Positions 1 through 6,482 of a stretch of 8,575 bases of DNA are shown here, piece by piece (the stretch's first letter is position 1; each line of letters begins with the position of its first letter). A model generated the notes under the pieces. The model was not told where the DNA came from, made no database searches, and saw nothing but the letters and a program-made list of their open reading frames with translations. The position numbers were made by a program, and so were the translations under genes. Location of the stretch: contig CAMWIB010000039.1 in assembly GCA_947174215.1 (NCBI GenBank), forward strand, positions 1 through 8,575, given 5' to 3'. The stretch comes from an uncultured Clostridia bacterium. GTDB taxonomy: Bacteria; Bacillota; Clostridia; Christensenellales; CAG-917.

Positions 1-14
1 AATATAAAAATGGG

Positions 15-42
15 TTGAAAAAACATAAGAATAGTATATAAT
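15..42 (+). promoter_or_regulatory. Putative sigma-70/sigma-A promoter of the operon
   Basis: TTGAAA at 15-20 (5 of 6 matches to the -35 consensus) is followed by a 16-bp spacer and a perfect TATAAT at 37-42. The surroundings are very A/T rich. Initiation would fall near 49-50, leaving a leader of about 165 nt before the first start codon. A weaker extended -10 (TGA then TATAAA, 71-79) lies further down but has no recognisable -35. The call rests only on motif match and position upstream of the first gene. Confidence 0.6.
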
Positions 43-152
43 AATTATGCTCGCAGTATAGAAACGTTTGTGATATAAAATGTGGGCTTGCGTTTTCTGC
101 TATAAAAACGTGAGAAATGAAACGCAATAGAGAGTGTAAGCATTTTAGCGGA

Positions 153-182
153 TAATATCTGCTAATATCTGCCAAAATCTAC
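153..182 (+). repeat. 10-bp tandem repeat in the leader
   Basis: TAATATCTGC occurs twice in perfect tandem (153-162 and 163-172). A third, degenerate unit, CAAAATCTAC (173-182), matches at 7 of 10 positions. The 10-bp period is about one DNA helical turn, which could suit a protein-binding site, but the array is short and may be chance. Confidence 0.45.
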
Positions 183-201
183 GCTCAGCATTTATTTACA
201 T

Positions 202-207
202 AGGAGA
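202..207 (+). promoter_or_regulatory. Ribosome binding site of the aminotransferase gene
   Basis: AGGAGA lies 8 nt before the ATG at 216, a strong Shine-Dalgarno match at good spacing. It fixes the start codon of the first gene and argues against an in-frame internal start. Confidence 0.8.
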
Positions 208-215
208 AAAAATAT

Positions 216-1319
216 ATGAAGATACCATATCAATCATTTGACGTATTACATGGTGAGATTCACGATGAATTGTCAAACAGTTTTGAGCGTGTTTTATCAA
301 ACAATTATTTTATTTTGGGCAACGAACTTAAACAATTTGAGGAGTCGTTTGCAAAGTATGTAGGAACTAAGTATGCAATCGGTTGCGGCAACGGCTTGGA
401 GGCTTTACATTTAATTCTCCGAGCGATGAATATCGGAGAGGGCGATGAGGTTATTGTGCCGTCAAATACGTATATAGCTTCTGCACTTGCCATATCTTAT
501 GCTGGTGCTACTCCGGTGTTTGTAGAACCCAAAATTGAAACGTTTACAATAGACCCTGAAAGAATTGAGGAAAAAATAACCTCCCGTACGAAGGCCATTA
601 TGGTTGTTCATCTTTACGGACGTGTCTGCGATATGGACTCAATATGTGCGGTAGCAAAGAAGCATAATTTGCCGATAATCGAAGACGCGGCGCAAGCTCA
701 TGGGGCAACGTATAAAGGCAAACAGGCAGGTTCGTTTGGTATCGCGTCCGGTTTTAGCTTTTATCCGGGAAAGAATCTCGGAGCGCTTGGTGACGCAGGT
801 GCGGTCGTTACTGATAATAAAGATATTGCTGAAAAAGTGCTTTGCCTCAGAAACTATGGTTCTAAGGTGAAATACTATCACGAGTACAAGGGATATAATT
901 CAAGACTTGATGAGTTGCAGGCGGCATTTTTGAACGCTAAATTGCCTTATTTGAACAAATGGAACGATAGAAGAAAAGAGATTGCAAACAGACTGATTAA
1001 CGAAGTAAAAAATCCAAGTATCATTTTGCCGCTTCCAAACGATAAAGACTACTCGTCAGTTTGGCATATTTTCGCCGTAAGATGCAAAAATAGGGAGGCT
1101 CTTCAAGAGTATCTCAATGAGAACGGAATTGGCACGTTAAAGCATTATCCGTTGCCTATGCATTTGCAAAAGGCGTACGCCGAGCTTTCAATACCAAAGG
1201 GCGCATTGCCTATCGCAGAAGAGATATCAGAAACGCAATTAAGTCTTCCTGTTTTTTACGGTATGAGTGATGAGCAAGTGGATTATTTAATCGAGAAGCT
1301 TAATAGCTTTGTGGGGTAA
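216..1319 (+). CDS. DegT/DnrJ/EryC1/StrS-family sugar 3-aminotransferase (FdtB/QdtB-like)
   Basis: This is a PLP-dependent fold-type I aminotransferase of 367 residues, a usual length for the family. It probably uses glutamate to aminate C3 of a dTDP-3-keto-6-deoxyhexose, giving dTDP-Fucp3N or dTDP-Quip3N in the cytoplasm. Visible motifs are GCGNGLEAL at 57-65 (cofactor phosphate loop), EDAAQAHGA at 156-164 (Asp157 for the pyridine nitrogen), the Schiff-base Lys186 in FYPGKNLGALGDAG, YNSRLDELQAA at 227-237, and HYPLPMHLQKAY at 310-321. The GxGNGL variant and the HYP(L/I)P-HLQ motif resemble 3-aminotransferases more than the 4-aminotransferases of the same superfamily. All key residues are intact. 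It is first in the operon and 2 bp before an acyltransferase that would act on its product. The 3,4-ketoisomerase (FdtA/QdtA) it needs is not in the window. The galacto/gluco choice cannot be read here. Confidence 0.9.
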   Translation: MKIPYQSFDVLHGEIHDELSNSFERVLSNNYFILGNELKQFEESFAKYVGTKYAIGCGNGLEALHLILRAMNIGEGDEVIVPSNTYIASALAISYAGATPVFVEPKIETFTIDPERIEEKITSRTKAIMVVHLYGRVCDMDSICAVAKKHNLPIIEDAAQAHGATYKGKQAGSFGIASGFSFYPGKNLGALGDAGAVVTDNKDIAEKVLCLRNYGSKVKYYHEYKGYNSRLDELQAAFLNAKLPYLNKWNDRRKEIANRLINEVKNPSIILPLPNDKDYSSVWHIFAVRCKNREALQEYLNENGIGTLKHYPLPMHLQKAYAELSIPKGALPIAEEISETQLSLPVFYGMSDEQVDYLIEKLNSFVG

Positions 1320-1321
1320 AT

Positions 1322-1753
1322 ATGATACATCCGCTTTCCGACGTCCAAACCCAGAATATAGGCGCAACCACCAATGTGTGGCAGTTTGTCGTAATTCTAA
1401 AAGGTGCGGTAATCGGGGAGCAATGTAATATATGTGCTAATGTATTCATTGAAAACGACGTTATTGTAGGAGATAACGTTACGGTCAAATGCGGTGTTCA
1501 GCTTTGGGATGGCTTGCGTGTAGAAGACAACGTTTTTATTGGTCCTAATGCTACGTTTTGCAATGATAAGTATCCTCGTTCTAAACAGCACGATTTTACT
1601 AAATTGGAAACCGTTATCAAGAAAGGCGCGTCTATCGGTGCGAATGCAACGATACTCCCGGGAGTTACCATAGGAGAAGGCGCTATGATTGGGGCAGGAG
1701 CAATAGTAACCAAAGACGTTCCGAATGGGGCAGTGGTTAAGGGGGTTTTTTAA
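1322..1753 (+). CDS. Left-handed beta-helix sugar N-acyltransferase (FdtC/WxcM N-terminal type), short C-terminus
   Basis: A hexapeptide-repeat acyltransferase of 143 residues that probably N-acetylates the 3-amino group made by the preceding enzyme, using acetyl-CoA. The N-terminus (IHPLSDVQTQNIG, 2-14) and WQFVVILKGAVIG (20-32) match the FdtC/WxcM-type family. Hexapeptide rungs run through IENDVIVGDNV (43-53), VEDNVFIGPNATF (67-79), GASIGANATILPGVTIG (102-118) and GAMIGAGAIVTKDVP (120-134). NDKYPRS (81-87) is the family loop near the active site. Relatives normally continue past the last rung with a segment like VVGNPAK and a short tail. Here the protein stops at AVVKGVF, about 10-15 residues early, just after a G5T6 run. 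No frame downstream encodes the missing tail, so this looks like a real short form rather than a simple sequencing slip. Its stop shares a base with the next start (TAATG), implying translational coupling. The acyl donor need not be acetyl-CoA. Confidence 0.87.
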   Translation: MIHPLSDVQTQNIGATTNVWQFVVILKGAVIGEQCNICANVFIENDVIVGDNVTVKCGVQLWDGLRVEDNVFIGPNATFCNDKYPRSKQHDFTKLETVIKKGASIGANATILPGVTIGEGAMIGAGAIVTKDVPNGAVVKGVF

Positions 1754-3921
1754 TGGATACTAAGACCACGAAAGACTTTCCTGTTTCTATTCTTTTAATA
1801 AGTTACAATAACTTCAAATATATTTTTGAGGCGTTGGATTCAATTTTTCGTCAGACATATTCTAACATCCAACTTATCATCAGTGATGACGCCTCGTCAA
1901 ATTTTGATATAAAGAAACTAAATAAATATTTGAAGCTTCACCGTACAGAAAATATTTCCGAAATAATCGTCAACGTTAATTCAAAAAACATGGGTACAGT
2001 GGCTCACTTGGAGTATTTGCATACGCGTTGTAAAGGTGAGCTTATAACTGTTATTGCCGCAGACGACGCATATGCGGATGAGTACGCAATTGAGCGTTTG
2101 GTTAAGGAATACCTCAGACATGATAAAAAAATAGGCGTTATAACCTCTTTGCTTGCTATGTGCGGAGAGGAGCTTACCGATGTCAAATCGGTATTTACCT
2201 CGGATAAGGATGTTGAACTAATAAATTCGGGAGATACCAATCGACTGTTTGAAGAGCTGTCGTATAGATGTATTATGCCCAGCTCCGGAACGGCAATAAC
2301 GCCCGCAGTTTTTTCCCAGATAGGCAGTTTGCTTCCTGACTACAAGTATGTAGAAGATTGGAGTTCGCATCTTAGAATGGCAAGAATGAACATTCAGATA
2401 AGGTGCATAAAACACATTACAGTTTTGCATAGAGGCGGCGGCGTTTCGCATGGCAATACAAGGGCAAATAATAATGTGTATTTACAGTATTATCACGATT
2501 TGCTGACTTTATATGAAAAGGAAATAGAGCCGTACATTTCGCAATTGTCTGGTGCCGCGGCTAAACGTGCGACACAGTATTATCTCGGAAGATGCAACAG
2601 ATATAAACAGGATTTGGATAAAGCGGCATTGCAAAGTAATAAGCAAAAGGTAGTGTTTTTCTTCAGAAAAGGAATAGTGGCGAAAGGCGATTTTGCGCTA
2701 TATTATCGTATTGCTGAATATATGGTTAAAAATACCGATTATGAAATCTTTTGCGTCAACAATTCTTATGCCGAAATACAAAAGAACTATTTAAATTCAG
2801 GAATTCATTTTTGCGAAATAAATTCCGATAATTTACATTGTTTTGAGAACGCAACATTTATACTCGCTTTTAATCAGCTATTTTTCTTGTTGGAGGAAGT
2901 AGAGGGACTTAAAAACGCAAAGCTGTTATTGCTGTTTTTGCATCCTCAAATTTACAAATGGATGTCTTTGCAGTTATCGCCCAAGTTTAATCATAATAGC
3001 GTTTTCAAGATGTTGAAACAACACAACGCTTACGGATTTATGGATAAATCTAATTTGTTGGCGGTACAAAAGCATAGCGCAATCAAATTTGAGGAAAGAT
3101 ATTTCCCGGTTGTACTTGATAAGATTGAAAACGAATGGGAGGCATTGCCTATCATAAACCGCGATGAAATCAATATCGCGTGGTTTGGCCGTTTAGACGG
3201 CGATAAAATAAATTCATTTACAAATTTCCTTGATAATCTGATAGGATTTGATTTCGGAAAGCCTATAACCGTTCATTTAATCGGTGACGGTAACGCAAAA
3301 GAAAGAATCAACTTAAAGAAGTATGCACCGCAGATGCGTTTTGTCTTTAATTCATATATGTATGGGGAAGATAAGGATAACTATTTGCGAGAGAATGCTG
3401 ATTTGGTTGTAGCAATGGGTATATGCGCTCTTAACGCGGCTACACTAAAATTGCCAACCGTGTTACCGATAGTTTCTACGTCGCATATAAGGTCAAATAA
3501 GTTTATTTTGGTTAGTGATACCAAAGATTATTGTTTGGGTACCAACGAAGATGATGTGCCTGATTTGGGCTGTAAAACTTATACTGCGAGCGACGTAGTA
3601 GATTTGATTTACACTGATGATAATAAACGAATCATCGGAGAGCAATGCTATACTTGCGCGTGCGATAACTTTTCATTGGAAGCTCAGGCGCAAAAATATA
3701 TAAGCTTGATTGACAATACCACGCTAACAGTGAAGAATTGCAAAAGAAATCCCTCGATAGCCGGGCAGTTGAGATTTTTCCATTTGTATCGTAAAATAAG
3801 GAAAAATCGTAAATATGCGGACTTTTTGTTGTTCAGACAAAAGCTTAATGGTTTTGCAACGTTAACAACTAAGGGAAAATTGAAAAAAATATTACAGTAC
3901 ATTAGGGAGAGGATAAACTGA
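1753..3921 (+). CDS. Bifunctional glycosyltransferase: GT2 domain plus GT-B-like domain
   Basis: A 722-residue protein with two glycosyltransferase modules. Residues 10-240 form a GT-A fold GT2 domain: PVSILLISYNN (10-20), SDDASS (44-49), the metal-binding DxD-type motif AADDA (102-106), and EDWSS (201-205) where the GT2 catalytic-base acid usually sits. Residues 240-296 are a charged, probably helical linker. Residues 297-660 resemble a GT-B glycosyltransferase: KVVFFFRKG (299-307) opens an N-terminal Rossmann-like half, and INIAWFGRLDGDK (473-485) opens the C-terminal half. That half carries ALNAATLKLPTVLP (559-572), where Asn561 replaces the Glu common in GT4-like enzymes. The tail (about 676-722) is rich in Lys and Arg and could sit on the membrane. 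The 297-660 module is paralogous to residues 1-380 of the next gene's product. Expected role is cytoplasmic-face assembly of a polysaccharide repeat unit. Sugar donors cannot be read from sequence. It starts inside the preceding stop codon (TAATG). Confidence 0.85.
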   Translation: MDTKTTKDFPVSILLISYNNFKYIFEALDSIFRQTYSNIQLIISDDASSNFDIKKLNKYLKLHRTENISEIIVNVNSKNMGTVAHLEYLHTRCKGELITVIAADDAYADEYAIERLVKEYLRHDKKIGVITSLLAMCGEELTDVKSVFTSDKDVELINSGDTNRLFEELSYRCIMPSSGTAITPAVFSQIGSLLPDYKYVEDWSSHLRMARMNIQIRCIKHITVLHRGGGVSHGNTRANNNVYLQYYHDLLTLYEKEIEPYISQLSGAAAKRATQYYLGRCNRYKQDLDKAALQSNKQKVVFFFRKGIVAKGDFALYYRIAEYMVKNTDYEIFCVNNSYAEIQKNYLNSGIHFCEINSDNLHCFENATFILAFNQLFFLLEEVEGLKNAKLLLLFLHPQIYKWMSLQLSPKFNHNSVFKMLKQHNAYGFMDKSNLLAVQKHSAIKFEERYFPVVLDKIENEWEALPIINRDEINIAWFGRLDGDKINSFTNFLDNLIGFDFGKPITVHLIGDGNAKERINLKKYAPQMRFVFNSYMYGEDKDNYLRENADLVVAMGICALNAATLKLPTVLPIVSTSHIRSNKFILVSDTKDYCLGTNEDDVPDLGCKTYTASDVVDLIYTDDNKRIIGEQCYTCACDNFSLEAQAQKYISLIDNTTLTVKNCKRNPSIAGQLRFFHLYRKIRKNRKYADFLLFRQKLNGFATLTTKGKLKKILQYIRERIN
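3904..3912 (+). promoter_or_regulatory. Ribosome binding site of the TagF-like gene
   Basis: The purine-rich AGGGAGAGG lies inside the last codons of the preceding gene, 11 nt before the ATG at 3924. Spacing is a little long but the match is strong. The stop of the upstream gene (TGA, 3919-3921) falls between site and start, so reinitiation or coupling is likely. Confidence 0.6.
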
Positions 3922-3923
3922 TA

Positions 3924-6449
3924 ATGAGTAAATACGTATTTTTTCTTGAAACGACAGCACCTATAAGTGGCAGTCAGGTGATTTTTTTGGATTTGGCAGT
4001 ATATTTAGCAGATAACACTGATAATACTGTCTATTATATAAATAACTATTTTAAAGAAGACCATATGAGGCATGAAACTCAAAATCTGGTATACGGCACG
4101 CCGAATGAATTTGATTTTGAGCAAGTTAAGGATGCTGTTTTCTTTACGCCTGTAAACTATTTAATGCACTTGTTGACGAGAATTAAAGATTATCCGGAAG
4201 CGAAGATATGCCTCTATCAGTATAGTGAGCATTCGGTGTCATGGTTGTGCAACAATATAGGCAATTTGGCGGCAAATAAAGCGGTCGAACAGTTTTTTGA
4301 GGATAGTTCGGCACGTATGTATATGAATTATAACTGTGTAAATCCTGCCGACGCTTATCGTAGATATGAGAATAAGGCGTTCTTGCCATTAGCTTTAAGT
4401 GAAAAAATGGATGAATTCGCGTGTTGTTCTGATATTTTGGACAAGGACATAATAAATATTGGTTTTTTGGGCAATCTGAGCAATGAGAGTACCCAATCGC
4501 TTTATAATTTATTTAATAACCTTGCCAGAATGCGCAATACGAAAAAGATTAATATTCACGTGATTGGCAATGGCGGGCTGACGTTAAATTCTTCATTTAA
4601 AAACTGTTCGGAAGGAGTTACCCGAGTAATATTCACGTCCAAATTGGAGAAAGAGGATTGCCGTAAATATATCCATAATAACGTGGATTTGATTTTAGCG
4701 AATGGATTGAACGCATTAGAAGCGGCAACATATGGAATACCTGTTATCGTTCCCGTGTCAGACAGTAAATCTTTCATAGGCAACAATTATGTATATTTGT
4801 ATGACATAAACGGTTATGTTTATACATTTACAAATACAATGCTTTTGTCTTTAAACAACACTTGCTATAAAATTGATAAGATATTAGATGATATATATTC
4901 CAACGGTCTTAAAAATGAAATAGCAAAGAAGTGTTATGATTATTGCGTTGAGAATAATTCCTTAGAGAACATAGCGGACAAATTTATAAAGTTTAGCGAG
5001 CAATCTCAACTATATGTAAAGGATTGCTTATGTGAGCCTAATTTTAGCCAATGTCTTGAAAAGTTTGAAGAATTTGCCGCTACCAATGAAGAGAATGGAT
5101 TTTCTGATTATTTGGCAATGAGTAGCGCAAAAAAAGCCGATGCTGTTAGCGAAAGCAGTGAAACAAAAAACAGTGCAAAAAAAAAAGCCCTCGAAGGGTT
5201 GGTTTCGGTCGCAAAAAAAATAATAAATGACGACCATAAGTTTATAAAGGCGCAAAAGCATTACAGCTCTGTAATGCATAAGATTCGTAGCAACTATATA
5301 AAGAGAGGGAAGCTGAAAGTCGCGTTTTTGGTGTTATTTAATAGCGTATTTCCGGCTAAACCGATATTTGAACAAATGCTGCAAGACTCTGCTTTTGAGC
5401 CTACTATCATTGTAATTCCCAACGTGTCAGGAACAATGAAGTATCAGATGGATACGCTGAATGAGGCTTATGACAGCTTATCAAAGCAATATCCCAAAAG
5501 AGTAATCAGCGGTTATGATTTTAAAAACGATAAATATCTGGACTTAAAGGATGATTACGATATTATTGTTTTTGCAAACCCATATAAGAATTTGGTGCAC
5601 CCATTGCACTATGTGGAGTATTTTTTAGACAAGAACGTTTTGACGTTGTACGTTAGTTATGGCTTTGCCGCATTAAAGTTTTGGGAGGAAGTTATATCAA
5701 CTGACTTTTATAACTATATGTGGAAATGCACTCTGGAAACGCAATCAAATTTTGAACATCTTAAAACTGTCAGTAAAATAAAGGGCAAGAATGGCGTAGT
5801 CACCGGTTACATCAAAATGGATAAGATGGCGGAGGCAGAGGTTTTGCCTAAGACCCGTAAGAGTATTATAATTTGTCCTCACCATACTGTTTGGGGATGG
5901 AAGAATCTCAATATTTCCAATTTTTTGAAGTACTCCGAGTTCTTTGTTAAGTTGCCTGAAATGTTCCCAGACATTGATTTTATATTCCGTCCACATCCAC
6001 TTTTATTTGCAAATTTAAGAAAACACTACGTGTGGACAGAGCAGCAGATTGAGCATTATATGGCACGACTTTTGAAGAACAAAAATATGGTTTATGATGC
6101 TTCGGGTGATTACTTTGATAAGTTTATCAACAGCGACGCGATGATACACGATTGCGGTTCGTTTATAGGAGAATACCTATATACAGAAAAACCTTGTTGC
6201 TATATGATGAAGTCAAAAGAGGAAACATATAGCGGCTTAATTCCTTTTGGACAAAAATGTATGGACCAGTATTACCATGCGTTTACCGAGGAGGATATTA
6301 TAAAGTTTATTCAAGAGGTAGTCGTGGACGGAAAAGATACAATGAAAGAGCAACGTGTAGATTTTGTGAATAAAGAACTTAAAATTAATTATCCACACGC
6401 CGCAGAGGCTACAATAAATATGATAAAGAAAGAATTAAAAATAAAATAA
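3924..6449 (+). CDS. GT-B-like glycosyltransferase fused to TagF-like CDP-alditol:polyol-phosphate transferase
   Basis: An 841-residue two-domain enzyme. Residues 1-380 are a GT-B-like module: KYVFFLETTAPISGSQ (3-18), NIGFLGNLSNES (178-189), and NALEAATYGIPVIVP (263-277) with the GT4-like Glu266 present. Residues 385-460 are a Lys/Ser/Ala-rich linker encoded over several poly(A) runs. Residues 463-841 resemble the CDP-glycerol glycerophosphotransferase family (TagF/TarF/TarL, Pfam Glyphos_transf): KVAFLVLFNSVFPAKPIFEQM (465-485, opening strand and helix), IICPHHTVWGWKN (649-661), the family's RPHP motif (689-692), and SDAMIHDCGSFIGEY (737-751) near the nucleotide site. In the last motif, HDCGS stands where relatives usually have a DYSS-like sequence. 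Such enzymes transfer an alditol phosphate from CDP-glycerol or CDP-ribitol to a membrane-linked glycan. The CDP-ribitol-type synthetases downstream make ribitol-5-phosphate the best guess. No signal peptide or membrane helix is seen, so it should act at the cytoplasmic face. Whether it adds one unit or polymerises is unknown. Confidence 0.82.
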   Translation: MSKYVFFLETTAPISGSQVIFLDLAVYLADNTDNTVYYINNYFKEDHMRHETQNLVYGTPNEFDFEQVKDAVFFTPVNYLMHLLTRIKDYPEAKICLYQYSEHSVSWLCNNIGNLAANKAVEQFFEDSSARMYMNYNCVNPADAYRRYENKAFLPLALSEKMDEFACCSDILDKDIINIGFLGNLSNESTQSLYNLFNNLARMRNTKKINIHVIGNGGLTLNSSFKNCSEGVTRVIFTSKLEKEDCRKYIHNNVDLILANGLNALEAATYGIPVIVPVSDSKSFIGNNYVYLYDINGYVYTFTNTMLLSLNNTCYKIDKILDDIYSNGLKNEIAKKCYDYCVENNSLENIADKFIKFSEQSQLYVKDCLCEPNFSQCLEKFEEFAATNEENGFSDYLAMSSAKKADAVSESSETKNSAKKKALEGLVSVAKKIINDDHKFIKAQKHYSSVMHKIRSNYIKRGKLKVAFLVLFNSVFPAKPIFEQMLQDSAFEPTIIVIPNVSGTMKYQMDTLNEAYDSLSKQYPKRVISGYDFKNDKYLDLKDDYDIIVFANPYKNLVHPLHYVEYFLDKNVLTLYVSYGFAALKFWEEVISTDFYNYMWKCTLETQSNFEHLKTVSKIKGKNGVVTGYIKMDKMAEAEVLPKTRKSIIICPHHTVWGWKNLNISNFLKYSEFFVKLPEMFPDIDFIFRPHPLLFANLRKHYVWTEQQIEHYMARLLKNKNMVYDASGDYFDKFINSDAMIHDCGSFIGEYLYTEKPCCYMMKSKEETYSGLIPFGQKCMDQYYHAFTEEDIIKFIQEVVVDGKDTMKEQRVDFVNKELKINYPHAAEATINMIKKELKIK
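5129..5277 (+). other. Slippage-prone poly(A) linker with hairpins inside the TagF-like gene
   Basis: The interdomain linker carries runs of A7 (5129-5135), A6 (5165-5170), A10 (5177-5186) and A8 (5213-5220). A short stem (5185/6-5191 with 5195-5200, 3-nt loop) abuts the A10 run. A perfect 8-bp inverted repeat, GCATTACA (5258-5265) and TGTAATGC (5270-5277) with a 4-nt loop, lies further down and contains an in-frame ATG (5274). A slip by one base either way in the A10 or A8 run meets a stop at TAA 5221-5223 or TGA 5228-5230. The result would be a free GT-B domain of about 430 residues. That slippage actually occurs is inference. Confidence 0.4.
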
Positions 6450-6470
6450 AAACAGTCAGTTGAAATAATA

Positions 6471-6475
6471 AAAGG
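6471..6475 (+). promoter_or_regulatory. Weak ribosome binding site in the 33-bp gap
   Basis: AAAGG, 7 nt before the ATG at 6483, is the only Shine-Dalgarno-like sequence in the gap. It is weaker than the others in this operon, so the stand-alone cytidylyltransferase may be translated less well. The gap shows no terminator. TTGAAA (6460-6465) resembles a -35 box but has no -10 at proper distance. Confidence 0.45.
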
Positions 6476-6482
6476 TCTAAAT

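Larger units (their letters stand above)
50..215 (+). promoter_or_regulatory. Structured 5' leader with alternative hairpins
   Basis: This is the non-coding stretch between the predicted start of transcription and the first gene. TTGCGTTT (88-95) is perfectly complementary to AAACGCAA (120-127), an 8-bp stem. The same CGTTTT segment (91-96) can instead pair with AAAACG (105-110), so the two hairpins exclude each other. A self-complementary AAACGTTT sits at 62-69. Further down, GCGGAT (148-153) can pair with ATCTGC (157-162), including one G-T pair. No known riboswitch class is recognisable and no U-tract terminator is seen. A regulatory role is inference. Confidence 0.35.

Noticed and set aside
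1741..1751. G5T6 run as a sequencing indel that truncated the acyltransferase
   Set aside because: Shifting the frame either way does not restore the usual GNPAK-like tail, and the TAATG junction with the next gene is well formed.
5274..5276. Internal ATG as an independent start for the TagF-like domain
   Set aside because: No Shine-Dalgarno sequence precedes it and it lies within a hairpin arm. It is kept only as a speculative note in the slippage finding.
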